From positions 62,001 to 126,000 of the forward strand of contig NZ_JANQIM010000024.1 in assembly GCF_028282165.1 (NCBI RefSeq): a stretch of 64,000 nt of DNA, written 5' to 3'. The translations under genes were made by a program, and so were the position numbers. This document shows, in pieces, positions 35,900-45,756 of this stretch. This stretch comes from Winogradskyella sp. Its GTDB lineage: Bacteria; Bacteroidota; Bacteroidia; Flavobacteriales; Flavobacteriaceae. The notes below the pieces were generated by a model, which saw only the letters and a program-made list of their open reading frames with translations, was not told where the DNA came from and ran no database searches. Numbering within the stretch: position 1 is the first letter of the stretch; every line of letters starts with the position of its first letter.

Positions 35900-38722
35900 A
35901 TGACGTTTATGAGTATTTATTTGAGGTTATTATGTACTTGCAGCCTCTTAATATCACTAACCGCTTTTTCTCAGAGTAATTCGTCCGAAAAGGGTTCTGT
36001 TTCTGGGATTATTTTGGCTAGCGACAATGATGGTGTATTGCCTGGAGCATCTGTCTTCATAGAAGCCCTTAATATTGGAGGTGTGACCGATTTTGATGGA
36101 AGATTTTTGATTACAGCTATTCCAGCTGGAAGTCATCAATTACAGATTTCTTATCTTGGTTACACTACAAAAACTATTGAGATAATTGTTAAAGAAGATG
36201 ATAATCTAAACTTAGGTTCTATAACGCTAGAGCCTTCCTTAAATCAGTTAGGGGAGGTTATTGTTACAGCTTCGATTGAAGGTCAGCAAAAAGCATACAA
36301 CCAACAACGAAATGCTGACAATATCAAAACTATAGTTTCTGCAGATCTTGTAAATCAATTCCCCGACATTAATGTTGGTGAGGCTTTACAGAGGGTGGCT
36401 GGTGTAAATATAGAACGAAATAATGGTGAAGGTGCGAACATAAGATTACGTGGAACACCTAGAAATTATACAACTGTAACAATAGATGGTGCCCAATTAC
36501 CCACAACAGACGCTGGTGGTAACCGAACGGAATCCCTTGATCTAATTCCAGCAGAATTGCTTTCCTCAATGGAGATTACCAAAGCCTTGTTACCGGAAAA
36601 TGACGGTGATGCCATAGGTGGTACAGTAAATTTAATTACACCAACAGCAAGAAGTGCTAAAGGTCGAGTAAAAGGAACAGTTGCAGGAGGTTATGCAGAT
36701 ATTTTTGAACGTGGTAGTTTTAGAAGTAAACTTCGATTTGACAAGAGAAGTAAAGACGATAAATTTGGAATAATCGTAGGCGGTAGCTATTACAATACGG
36801 TCAATGGCGAGGAACGATTGGAAACTAATTACAGATTCAGAGAAGTAGGACCTAATGAAGAAATGACATATGTACTAGATGAGTTAGCACTTAGGCCTTT
36901 ATTAAATTTACGAACTCGAATCGGTGCCAACGCGACATTCGATTATAAGTTCAATGAACAAAGTACTATTTTCACGTCATTCTCCTATAATTTTCTAAGA
37001 GATCAGAACGAGCGTTATCGGATTCGTTTTAGATCTATGGGTGATTTTCCAGATCCTAATAATCTAAATGTTATAGGAAGCGGCGAAAATAGTTTAGCCC
37101 GTTTAAGACGAGATATGTCCGATGATGATGAAAGAAGGGAAAATGTGACTTTTACCGTCGGTGGTAGGAATAATTTGGGTTCATGGGGAAAATTGAACTA
37201 TGGGTATACCCTTTCAAGGTCTGAAAGAGAGGAGACTTCATTTAGAACAGTATTCAGGGCAACAGGAATTAATTATATTATAGACCGATCTGATCGAGAT
37301 TTTCCTCAATTTGTGCCTCAAGGTTTTGATGTTAATGATTACAGTCAGTATGAGTTTGGTGGTTATCAGACCGACAATCCTAATTTAATTAATGGCTTCA
37401 ATCAAACAGGTTACATCAATGTTACTGTTCCCTTGCGTTTAAGCAAGAAGGTAACAGGAGAATTCAAAACAGGTGGTAAGTTTAGATTACAAGAAAATTC
37501 AAGGCGAAGATCAAATCTACAATGGGAAGGTTACGATGGAATCTATACTTTGGATCAAGTTGTTGGCGACGACCAAGGCTCGATATTCGAAGGAAGATAC
37601 AATATGGGAGCTTTTCCTTCACCCTCTCGATCGACTAGGCATTTCAATGCTAATTTTGATCTTTATACTTTTGATCCTGCAGAGAGTACTTTCAATACCG
37701 TTTCAAACACTTTTGACGTGGAAGAGAATATCTATGCTTGGTATGGGCAGGGTAAATTGAGCTTTGGTAAGTTTAGTGCGGTATTTGGTGCACGTTACGA
37801 GGCGACCGCTACCAATTATCGGGCAAATGTTGTAGAACAAGTGGTAGGCGAAACCACAATTCGATTAGATGAAGGTGGCCCGAGTTACAACTTTTTACTC
37901 CCTAGTGTGCATTTAAAATACAGGCTTACCGATAGAACCAATTTAAGAGCTTCCTATTTTGAATCCTTTGCTCGACCTAATTTTATTAATTTGGTACCAG
38001 CTGAGAATCGAAATTTTGCGGATAATGAGGTGGAAAGAGGTAATCCCGATCTTGTTCCTGCATTTTCTCAAAACGTTGATGTTCTTTTAGAACATTATTT
38101 TAAAGACGAAGGTACGATCAGTTTAGGAGTCTATTACAAGCAAATAGATAATTTTATTTTCACGCAGCAGTCTGTTGTATTAGATGATCCTATTATAGAA
38201 GGTTTTGAACTCATACAGCCAGTTAATGGTGAAGTGGCTGATGTTCTAGGGGTTGAAGTAAATTTTGCTAAGAAGTTTACCTTTTTGCCGGGATGGCTTA
38301 ATGGATTTGGTGTATATGCTAATTATACCTATGTAAATAGTAGTAGTTCATTCACCTTTATAGAAGAAGATGGAACTGTACTTAGAAGGGATGATGTACC
38401 CTTAGTTGGTCAAGCAAACCATACATGGAACGCCGCACTTTACTATGATAAGGGCAAATTCAGTATAAGAGGCGCTCTGAACTATAATGGTCGATCATTT
38501 GATAGTTTCGACATTATTCCTATTAACGATTTTGTAATAGAAGAACGCTATCAGTTGGATGCCAACGCATCGTATAGAATTAATGATAGACTAACCGTTT
38601 TTGCTGAAGCCCAAAACTTGTTAAATACTCCTGTGATCGAATTCAATCAATTCAGGGATCAGGTAACTAATCATGAGATATATGGCATCGTGGCCAGATT
38701 AGGGTTAAACTTTAATTTTTAA
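35900..38722 (+). CDS. TonB-dependent receptor (non-SusC, TIGR01782-like)
   Basis: 940 residues. Signal peptide to about residue 25, a carboxypeptidase-regulatory-like domain (30-115), a plug (about 125-245) with RVAGVNIERNNGEGANIRLRG and a 22-strand barrel ending in aromatic FNF. The plug wording is that of the TIGR01782/Caulobacter-type receptors rather than SusC, and no SusD gene follows. It would import uronate oligosaccharides through the outer membrane using TonB energy. Controlled by the LacI-type operator 17 bases upstream (inference). Confidence 0.9.
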   Translation: MTFMSIYLRLLCTCSLLISLTAFSQSNSSEKGSVSGIILASDNDGVLPGASVFIEALNIGGVTDFDGRFLITAIPAGSHQLQISYLGYTTKTIEIIVKEDDNLNLGSITLEPSLNQLGEVIVTASIEGQQKAYNQQRNADNIKTIVSADLVNQFPDINVGEALQRVAGVNIERNNGEGANIRLRGTPRNYTTVTIDGAQLPTTDAGGNRTESLDLIPAELLSSMEITKALLPENDGDAIGGTVNLITPTARSAKGRVKGTVAGGYADIFERGSFRSKLRFDKRSKDDKFGIIVGGSYYNTVNGEERLETNYRFREVGPNEEMTYVLDELALRPLLNLRTRIGANATFDYKFNEQSTIFTSFSYNFLRDQNERYRIRFRSMGDFPDPNNLNVIGSGENSLARLRRDMSDDDERRENVTFTVGGRNNLGSWGKLNYGYTLSRSEREETSFRTVFRATGINYIIDRSDRDFPQFVPQGFDVNDYSQYEFGGYQTDNPNLINGFNQTGYINVTVPLRLSKKVTGEFKTGGKFRLQENSRRRSNLQWEGYDGIYTLDQVVGDDQGSIFEGRYNMGAFPSPSRSTRHFNANFDLYTFDPAESTFNTVSNTFDVEENIYAWYGQGKLSFGKFSAVFGARYEATATNYRANVVEQVVGETTIRLDEGGPSYNFLLPSVHLKYRLTDRTNLRASYFESFARPNFINLVPAENRNFADNEVERGNPDLVPAFSQNVDVLLEHYFKDEGTISLGVYYKQIDNFIFTQQSVVLDDPIIEGFELIQPVNGEVADVLGVEVNFAKKFTFLPGWLNGFGVYANYTYVNSSSSFTFIEEDGTVLRRDDVPLVGQANHTWNAALYYDKGKFSIRGALNYNGRSFDSFDIIPINDFVIEERYQLDANASYRINDRLTVFAEAQNLLNTPVIEFNQFRDQVTNHEIYGIVARLGLNFNF

Positions 38723-38725
38723 GAA

Positions 38726-40252
38726 ATGAAAACGTCAAAATTTTTAAGAACAATATTAATTGTAATACCAGTTATCTTTTTGGCATCATGTGAGCTTAAT
38801 GACGATGAAAACTTTCCAGATCCAACATATCCAGATCCAATAATAAGTGTTGGTGATATAACAGAATTAAATTTAGGTGTTGCCCAGTTGATTAATATTC
38901 CAAATTTAAACGTTGAGGGTGCTGTTGGTATAACAAACATCACCATCTCTGAAAATGGCAATGTGCTAGAGAGTCAGAATTTTAACGGTACGTCGGGGGT
39001 AGTGAATTCTTCTTTTACATTTCAAGTGCCCGAGGCTTGGTTTAATACCACACGTCAAGTAGTATTTACCGCTAGGGATACTCAAAATAACGTTGGGCAA
39101 ACTGCAATAACTGTAAATATATCAGAAATTGTACCCCAATACACTATTGAAGATGTTACACTTAATGGACAAGCATTCAAACGCATTACAGGCATCATTA
39201 ATTTTGACGAAACTTTAGACAGTTCTTCCCTGTGGATTATTTCAGGACAGGTTGAAGTCTTCCAACAAACCACTTTGACGATTTTAGAGGGGACGCAAAT
39301 TTATGCGGAAACTGAAGATACCCGTTTAGAGGTTAATCAATTGGGCTTAGTAGATTGGCAGGGTACAGCGACCAACCCTATTGTTTTCAATGCTCTGGCC
39401 AATGCACCTGGGCAAGGTGCAGGGAATACCGATAGAGGCCAATGGAGCGGCATAGGTATAGAAGGCGCTGGTGGTAATGATAACTCAGGTATAGTGAGGT
39501 ATGTAAGATTAATGTACCCAGGAAGTAACGATGATTCTATTCAGTTTACAAATGCTGGAGATCAAACCGTTGCGGAATATATTCAAGTGTATCGTCCTGG
39601 GGACAATGGTATCAGAGTAAACGATGGTACCATTAATTTAAAGTATATGGTCTCTACTGATCCTTTTGCAAATGAAGCTGGTATTCGATGGAGTGAAAAC
39701 TGGGATGGTAGTGGTCAATTTTGGGTCGTAAATATGTTAGAAGGTTCGGAGGCTATTCAGGGACGACAGGGTAGTGGTTTTCTTTCTAATATTACTATTA
39801 CGGGTTCTGCCTTTAACAATTCTTCTGCAAACCCAACTGGTCGTGGATTTAGAATTAGAAATGGAGGTACTGCGAAAATATATAATGCTGTCATTACTGG
39901 AGTTGATACAAGTATAAGGTTTAGCAATGGCAGTGAGCAAGGTGTTGTTAACGGTGAAAGCTTTTTTGCAAATTCAGCTTCTTTTAACAATGAAGCTAAT
40001 AATGGTACAGGTTTTCACAGTACAACAGATTTTTTTAATCCTACAGACAATGATTATATTCCAACATTCAATAACTCGGTGACACCTTTTACTATTGTTG
40101 ATTCCTATGTCGGAACAGATACAACAAATTCAACATCTGCTGGTGCATTAGATCCCTTTTTCGACGATGTTAATTATGTAGGAGCTGTTGAGGTTGGAAA
40201 TGATTGGACTTTAGGATGGTGTGTAAATATTGATGGCACACCAAGAAATTAA
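38726..40252 (+). CDS. Surface lipoprotein with beta-helix-like domain, partner of the TonB receptor
   Basis: 508 residues. SPII signal with lipobox Cys near residue 22 (FLASC), an Ig-like domain to about 135, then a 370-residue Gly/Asn-rich beta-repeat region. The latter includes DWQGTATNPIVFN, QWSGIGIEGAGG and VRYVRLMYPGS, the style of parallel beta-helix surface proteins. It starts three bases after the receptor, taking the place SusD has in SusCD pairs, so it may capture oligosaccharides at the surface (inference). It is paralogous to the T9SS protein at 60052-61500, with long identical stretches. No catalytic residues are recognisable; a lyase-like activity cannot be excluded. Confidence 0.75.
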   Translation: MKTSKFLRTILIVIPVIFLASCELNDDENFPDPTYPDPIISVGDITELNLGVAQLINIPNLNVEGAVGITNITISENGNVLESQNFNGTSGVVNSSFTFQVPEAWFNTTRQVVFTARDTQNNVGQTAITVNISEIVPQYTIEDVTLNGQAFKRITGIINFDETLDSSSLWIISGQVEVFQQTTLTILEGTQIYAETEDTRLEVNQLGLVDWQGTATNPIVFNALANAPGQGAGNTDRGQWSGIGIEGAGGNDNSGIVRYVRLMYPGSNDDSIQFTNAGDQTVAEYIQVYRPGDNGIRVNDGTINLKYMVSTDPFANEAGIRWSENWDGSGQFWVVNMLEGSEAIQGRQGSGFLSNITITGSAFNNSSANPTGRGFRIRNGGTAKIYNAVITGVDTSIRFSNGSEQGVVNGESFFANSASFNNEANNGTGFHSTTDFFNPTDNDYIPTFNNSVTPFTIVDSYVGTDTTNSTSAGALDPFFDDVNYVGAVEVGNDWTLGWCVNIDGTPRN

Positions 40253-40275
40253 TGTTTACAAGGCAGGTAGGTGCT

Positions 40276-40350
40276 TTAGTTAATTGATTATAATTTGTAG
40301 TTAGGTTAGTTAATTGATAAAGTGGCAATCTAATTTTGGGGTTGCCACTT
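40276..40350 (+). other. Short direct repeat and hairpin between surface lipoprotein and GH28
   Basis: TTAGTTAATTGAT occurs at 40276-40288 and 40306-40318. A 9-base stem (AAGTGGCAA 40320-40328 with TTGCCACTT 40342-40350) follows, without a convincing T-run. It could reduce readthrough from the receptor pair into the hydrolase genes. Confidence 0.4.
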
Positions 40351-40380
40351 GTTCTTAACCCATTACATAAATGTATTGTT

Positions 40381-41736
40381 TTGAAATATCTAAAGTTGAC
40401 TTTTTACAAACTACTATTCCTCATCTTAGGACTGTATTTAAGTACCTGTCAAAAAGAAAATATGATATTCAATGTGTCAGATTTTGGGGCTATCCCAGAT
40501 GGAAAAACCTTATCGACAAAAGCCATTCAAGATGCTATTAACTTTACTATTTCAAAAAAAGGAACTTTAGTCTTCCCTAAGGGGACCTATTATTCTGGTG
40601 CACTCACTTTAGGTCCGAATATTACAATTGTACTTGAAGAAGGCTGTGTGTTGATGGCGAGTAGTAATCTAGAAGATTATAAACACAACGAGTTTATTTT
40701 AGCGCCTTATGCAGATAACCTCACCATAAAGGGTAAAGGTACCATTAACGGTAATGGACGTTCGTTTTTTGATGATAAATGGCAATTTACGGAACGCCCA
40801 CAACCGTGGATAGACATTAAAGATGCTAAAAATGTAAGAATTGAAGATATAACACTAATTAACAGTCCTTCTCATACATTAAATCTTAGTTATTGTAATG
40901 GCGTTAAAGTAAAGGGACTAACTATTAAAAATCATCCACAATCACCAAATACAGATGGTATTGATATCCGAAATTCCTCAAATGTCAGGATTTCAGATTG
41001 TGATATCCGAACAGGAGATGATGCCATTTGCGTCAAGAATGATCGAAAACCGGAAAAATGGATAAATAGCAAAGGGGAAGCAAGATCAAAAATTACTGAA
41101 AACATACATGTTAGTAAATGTTATATCGAAAGTGATGATTCTGCGTTAAAGCTGGGTACGGGTAGTGGTTACCTTACCCGTAATATTAGTTTTGACCATA
41201 TCCAAATAAAAAAAACCAGATATGCAATTGCCTTGTTTATGATGGATGGCGGCAGATACGAGGAGATTACCTTTTCTAACATAAACGCCACAACAGGAAG
41301 CAGACATAAGCAAGAATATCCAATTTTTATTGATGTCCATACGAGAACTGAAAATGGGAACGTAGGCGATATTTCAAAGATATACTTTCGTGATAGCGAA
41401 TTTAATACTAGTGGCATCACTTATATCAGTGGTCATCCATTACAGGGTATAGATTCCATTAGCTTTAAAAATGTTAGCTTTAACTATAAGCAACGTTTGG
41501 ATAATAGCGATTGGGTAAAACCTAAAGGCAATAAAACAATCCAACGTTGGGAAACTGCGGGTGATTACGTGCAAACTAAAGCAGATATGCTTATTGCTCA
41601 TGCAGACGCTGTAACCTTTGAAAATGTGGTCTTAAAACAGGATAGTATGGTCAAATCCAATTTTGAATTAATTAAGGCTAAAGTTGACACCACTCAAATT
41701 AAAATTGAAAACACAAAGCAAAAGGCCTTTAACTAA
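40381..41736 (+). CDS. GH28-family polygalacturonase-like lipoprotein
   Basis: 451 residues counted from TTG 40381, which gives a lysine-headed SPII signal with Cys23 (STC). There is no ATG anywhere near the N-terminus. The right-handed beta-helix has NTDGID at 190-195 and TGDDA at 211-215, the two acidic catalytic motifs of GH28. It is probably an exo-acting enzyme releasing galacturonate in the periplasm. First of eight tightly spaced plus-strand genes, cotranscribed or read through from the receptor pair. Confidence 0.85.
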   Translation: MKYLKLTFYKLLFLILGLYLSTCQKENMIFNVSDFGAIPDGKTLSTKAIQDAINFTISKKGTLVFPKGTYYSGALTLGPNITIVLEEGCVLMASSNLEDYKHNEFILAPYADNLTIKGKGTINGNGRSFFDDKWQFTERPQPWIDIKDAKNVRIEDITLINSPSHTLNLSYCNGVKVKGLTIKNHPQSPNTDGIDIRNSSNVRISDCDIRTGDDAICVKNDRKPEKWINSKGEARSKITENIHVSKCYIESDDSALKLGTGSGYLTRNISFDHIQIKKTRYAIALFMMDGGRYEEITFSNINATTGSRHKQEYPIFIDVHTRTENGNVGDISKIYFRDSEFNTSGITYISGHPLQGIDSISFKNVSFNYKQRLDNSDWVKPKGNKTIQRWETAGDYVQTKADMLIAHADAVTFENVVLKQDSMVKSNFELIKAKVDTTQIKIENTKQKAFN

Positions 41737-41746
41737 ATATTGAAGC

Positions 41747-43036
41747 ATGAAAAATTCTAACGTCATAATATATCGTAATAGAAAAATCCATTTGCTTTTT
41801 TCTGTATTCTTATGGCTTTCATTTTCTTCCTGCGCTCAACAACGAACCTTTAAGCTAGATGCTTCATACAACCAAAGAATAATTGAATCTCTCATGCATG
41901 CCACCAGTCACACCATTAACGCCATGCTATCCGAAAACGGTGAAGCAAAAGGAAATTACCGTTGGTTAAAAGGTGAATGGGAAGCTTACGAAACGGCATG
42001 GCATACTGGTCAAGCCATTTTCGGTTTGTTAGAGGCTTACAAAATTACTGGAGAACAGCGTGCTTTAGATGCTTCGCTAAAGGCTGGTAATTGGTGGGTA
42101 GGTTTACAATTTCCAAAAGGACACCAGCTCGAAGGTTTTCTTAATGCAGTTCATGGAGACAAAATGGGAGAGCTTATCAACACCACAACCATTACAGATG
42201 GTACGCCTGGACTATTCCTTTTGTCTAAAGTTACAGGAGATAATACCTATGCAAATGTTGCCACCAATGCAGGTGCTTGGATTTTGGATAACCTTTACAT
42301 TTTAGATCAACGTCTATCTTATAATATTGTAGATGGTAAAACTGGTGAAATATGGAAAACCAGAAGCCCGCACAAGCAGCATGAAGGATTACCTTTTGAT
42401 ATAAAACATGTGGCCAGACCCAATGCTGAAGGCTATTTATGGTTAGATATGTATCATCATACTGGCCAAGAACGTTATAAAAAAGCCTTTCTAGAAATTT
42501 GTGACAAACTCGTGGCAGACCAAAGTCCTAGCGGTTTCTGGATGGATTATGAGCCTAATGACCCTGCAAAAGGTAGAGTCCATGGACGATTCAATACTTG
42601 GAATGCAGAAGCATTGGTTGAAGCTTACAAACTCACAGATAACAAAGACTATTTAGAATCTGCTCTAAAATGTGCAGATGCCTTGGCTGGAGTTCAGGAT
42701 CGTACTGGTGTGATTTGGTATGCCAGTTATTTGGATGGTAATCATGACAAGCGAAGCCCTTGTGGTAGTTGTACCAGTTTTGCAGGAATACTATGGTTGG
42801 AGTTGTGGCACTTGGGTTATGACCGTTTCGAACAATCCATTCGAGAAGCACTGGAATTCACTTTAACCAATCAGTTTTCTGAAAACCATCCTGACAAAAA
42901 TTTAGCTGGGGCTTACTACGGCATTAGACAACGAAGCAAGAAAAATGGTGAAATGCAACTCTATTATAGGGACATCAATACTGCATTTGGAATGCGTTTT
43001 TTAAGTGAAATCCATAAAAGTGCTTTCAAAGAATAA
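41747..43036 (+). CDS. Unassigned alpha/alpha-barrel carbohydrate-active lipoprotein
   Basis: 429 residues. Signal with a probable lipobox Cys near residue 30 (FSSC). The mature part is all-helical with recurring Trp/His/Glu motifs (EAYETAWHTGQAIFGLLEAY, ARPNAEGYLWLDMYHHTG, RFNTWNAEALVEAY, CGSCTSFAGILWLELW). This looks like an (alpha/alpha)6 toroid of the kind in GH88, GH105, GH154 and epimerases. The usual GH88/GH105 catalytic signature is not evident. Being between two GH28 genes, it likely acts on the same oligosaccharide. KduI-type genes for unsaturated products are absent nearby, which argues against an unsaturated uronyl hydrolase. Confidence 0.7.
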   Translation: MKNSNVIIYRNRKIHLLFSVFLWLSFSSCAQQRTFKLDASYNQRIIESLMHATSHTINAMLSENGEAKGNYRWLKGEWEAYETAWHTGQAIFGLLEAYKITGEQRALDASLKAGNWWVGLQFPKGHQLEGFLNAVHGDKMGELINTTTITDGTPGLFLLSKVTGDNTYANVATNAGAWILDNLYILDQRLSYNIVDGKTGEIWKTRSPHKQHEGLPFDIKHVARPNAEGYLWLDMYHHTGQERYKKAFLEICDKLVADQSPSGFWMDYEPNDPAKGRVHGRFNTWNAEALVEAYKLTDNKDYLESALKCADALAGVQDRTGVIWYASYLDGNHDKRSPCGSCTSFAGILWLELWHLGYDRFEQSIREALEFTLTNQFSENHPDKNLAGAYYGIRQRSKKNGEMQLYYRDINTAFGMRFLSEIHKSAFKE

Positions 43037-43038
43037 AT

Positions 43039-44448
43039 ATGAAAAGGTTTGTCATAATCATAATCACTTCTATTTTGATAGTTGGCTGCAAAAAAAATCG
43101 AACTACTATAAACGATTTTTCAATTGAATATGCCAAGGCAAAAATAGATACGGCTTGGAATATGACTTATCCAAAGATTGTCAAAAAGATAGTTCCGCCA
43201 AAATTTAAACCAGATACAATAGTTGTAAACGACACGATATATTTTAGAGAAAGTTTACATAAAGCTATGACCAAGCTTTCAGAAACCGGTGGTGGCGTTG
43301 TTCATATTCCTACTGGGAATTACAAAGTTAACGGGCCTATTGTGTTTCGATCAAATATCAATCTCAATCTTGCTGAAAACGCCATATTAGAATTTTCACC
43401 TCATCCAGAAGATTATTTGCCTGTTGTAAAAACTCGCTGGGAGGGTACTTTTGCTATGAATTACAGCCCCTTAATTTATGCCATAGATAAAGTAAATCTA
43501 GCAATCACGGGTAAAGGGCAAATCAACGGTAATTGCAAACCCATTTGGTCTGAGTGGAAATTTAAACAAAAAGAAGATAAAAAACGTATCAGACAAATGG
43601 GCAATGATCAAATCCCAATTGAAGAACGTGTATTTGGTGAAGGTCATTTTTTGCGCCCTTCGGGCATCCAATTTATTAACTGCCAAAACATTCTGTTTGA
43701 AGATTTCACTATTCAAGAAACACCCTTTTGGACCATTCATCCAGTGCTATGTAAGAATGTTATAACACGATATTTAAATATCAAAAAAGGTACTCATAAC
43801 GATGATGGTTTTGACCCAGAAAATAGTCAGTACGTTCTTATTGAAAATTGCAACATCAACACCTACGACGATTGTATTAGCATCAAGGCAGGTCGTGACC
43901 AAGATGGTTGGGACTATCCGCCTTCAGAAAACATTATTATCCGTAACAACACCTTTTCTACAGCTGTTGGTAGTGGTTTTTGTATTGGTAGCGAAATGAG
44001 TGGCGGCGTTCAAAATTTGTTTGTCCATGACAATACGCTCAATGGAAGTAAAAAACACGCTTTTCAGTTTAAAAGTAATCCAGATAGAGGTGGTTTTATA
44101 AAAGATGTTTTTATCAAAAATTTCAAAGCTTTAGATACTGTAAAATACGGTCTGGAATTTACGACGGATTATAAAGGTTGGAGAGGCAATAAATACTACA
44201 CGTTGTATAGCGATTTCTATTTTCAAAATATCGATGTTAACAAAGCCACCGATATTTCTATAAAAATCAATGGTAGAAATGAACAAAAAATAAAAAGAGT
44301 TTATCTCGAAAATCTTAGTCTAAAGGAATCATCAGCACCTTTTATTGTCAATCATACCCAAAACTTGATATTGAACAAGGTATCCATCAATGGGAAACAG
44401 ATTACCAACGCTGATGTTAACACAACCCTGAATAAAGACAAAAAATAG
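43039..44448 (+). CDS. GH28-family polygalacturonase-like lipoprotein
   Basis: 469 residues. The lipobox IVGC (Cys17) is textbook SPII. The beta-helix has NDDGFD at 254-259, YDDCISIKAGRD at 276-287 and GSGFCIGSEMSGG soon after, all standard GH28 sites. It differs strongly from the GH28 at 40381, so the two are not a recent duplication and likely cleave different bonds. Periplasmic, starting two bases after the barrel lipoprotein. Confidence 0.88.
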   Translation: MKRFVIIIITSILIVGCKKNRTTINDFSIEYAKAKIDTAWNMTYPKIVKKIVPPKFKPDTIVVNDTIYFRESLHKAMTKLSETGGGVVHIPTGNYKVNGPIVFRSNINLNLAENAILEFSPHPEDYLPVVKTRWEGTFAMNYSPLIYAIDKVNLAITGKGQINGNCKPIWSEWKFKQKEDKKRIRQMGNDQIPIEERVFGEGHFLRPSGIQFINCQNILFEDFTIQETPFWTIHPVLCKNVITRYLNIKKGTHNDDGFDPENSQYVLIENCNINTYDDCISIKAGRDQDGWDYPPSENIIIRNNTFSTAVGSGFCIGSEMSGGVQNLFVHDNTLNGSKKHAFQFKSNPDRGGFIKDVFIKNFKALDTVKYGLEFTTDYKGWRGNKYYTLYSDFYFQNIDVNKATDISIKINGRNEQKIKRVYLENLSLKESSAPFIVNHTQNLILNKVSINGKQITNADVNTTLNKDKK

Positions 44449-44453
44449 TTACT

Positions 44454-45755
44454 ATGTTCGATAGACGGAAATTCTTAAAAGCAACCACGATAGCAGGTGC
44501 AGGACTAGCGACTTTACCACTCGTGGCCTGTACTGATAAACCAAAAGTCCTTAAACCTGAAATTCAAGTACAAAAAAAGCCTTTTGCAGGCTCTGCCTTG
44601 GAAGAGCGTATCCATCAACGCGTAATGGATACTTTTCCTAGTCCAATTACCATTGATAAAATAGAAGTAATTGATTCAGCCTATGTGAAAAAACGTTTTT
44701 TTTGCCGCATTACGGATAAAGAAGGTAATACCGGAGTATCACCTATGAACAAAGGCCGTTTCCGAAGTTCAGAAACCATTTTTGCCAAATTAGCTGCGAT
44801 GAATTTCATAGGAAAGGATGCTAGAAACATTGCTCATTTACCTGATGAGATTCTAAAAATAGAACGCAATTATAAGTTTGTAAGCCTACCCTATTGGAAT
44901 GCCATTGGTACTATTGAAATTGCACTTTGGGATTTATTGGGAAGAATTGCTAATCGCCCTGCATATACGTTTTTAGGAGATAAGAAACGTGATGCCTATA
45001 AGGTGTACATTTCTAGTTTGGAACGCGAAAAACCCTATGAAGATGAAACGGAACGTGTTTTAAAAACATTGGAGGCAACAGGTGCTAAGGCAGTTAAATT
45101 TAAAATAGGTGGCCGTATGAAAAATACAGAACCTTATGTTAAACGCACCAATGACTGGGTACCATACATGCGAAAAAAAGTGGGCGAAAACGTTACTTTG
45201 TATGTAGATGGTAACAGTTCATACACTGCAGATGAGGCCATTGAAGTCCTAAAAATGATAGAGTCTTATGGTGTTGAGTTTTTTGAAGAACCATGCTACT
45301 GGCAAGACCTATGGTCTCATAAATTGGTAAAAGATGCCGCCACAAGCTGCAAAATAGCAGGTGGTGAACAGGATTTTAGTTTTGACCAGTTCAAACTCAT
45401 GGCACAAATCGGTGCCATGGATACTCTACAACCTGATGTTTATTACCACGGCGGCATAGTCAGAACCTTAAAGATTTCTTACTTAGCAGACTATTATGGG
45501 CTTGGCTTTACACCGCATTCGCCAAAATCTGGCCCAATGGCAGCAGCTCCAAACCAAGTTTTTGCAGTCTGTCCTGTACTATCCCACCATCAAGAATACC
45601 GCGTGGGTGGTGAAGAAACTCAAAAGGACTGGCATAGTCCGGTGATTCCTAAAGGCGGCAAGTTAGCCATATTAGAAAAGCCAGGACTTGGTATAGAATA
45701 TGATAGTAACATCTGGAAAAAAGAAAAAATTTACTGGACCTCAAAGAACAGTTAA
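44454..45755 (+). CDS. Tat-exported enolase-superfamily enzyme
   Basis: 433 residues. Twin-arginine signal FDRRKFLKA (2-10) leads to Cys26 (LPLVAC), which would be a Tat lipoprotein. The enolase fold is intact: KFK at 215-217, metal ligands Asp252, Glu278/279 and Glu305, and Asp328 with His355 as the general acid-base pair. It belongs to the mandelate racemase type. Members dehydrate or isomerise aldonic and aldaric acids. The export signal is unexpected for a step usually cytoplasmic. Five bases after GH28. Substrate unknown. Confidence 0.85.
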   Translation: MFDRRKFLKATTIAGAGLATLPLVACTDKPKVLKPEIQVQKKPFAGSALEERIHQRVMDTFPSPITIDKIEVIDSAYVKKRFFCRITDKEGNTGVSPMNKGRFRSSETIFAKLAAMNFIGKDARNIAHLPDEILKIERNYKFVSLPYWNAIGTIEIALWDLLGRIANRPAYTFLGDKKRDAYKVYISSLEREKPYEDETERVLKTLEATGAKAVKFKIGGRMKNTEPYVKRTNDWVPYMRKKVGENVTLYVDGNSSYTADEAIEVLKMIESYGVEFFEEPCYWQDLWSHKLVKDAATSCKIAGGEQDFSFDQFKLMAQIGAMDTLQPDVYYHGGIVRTLKISYLADYYGLGFTPHSPKSGPMAAAPNQVFAVCPVLSHHQEYRVGGEETQKDWHSPVIPKGGKLAILEKPGLGIEYDSNIWKKEKIYWTSKNS

Positions 45756-45756
45756 T

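Noticed and set aside
35900..40252. SusC/SusD pair
   Set aside because: The receptor plug is not SusC-like and the following lipoprotein is beta-rich with no TPR-like helical SusD signature.
41747..43036. Firm assignment to GH88 or GH105
   Set aside because: Only the helical-toroid style matches; the catalytic signature of those families is not evident.
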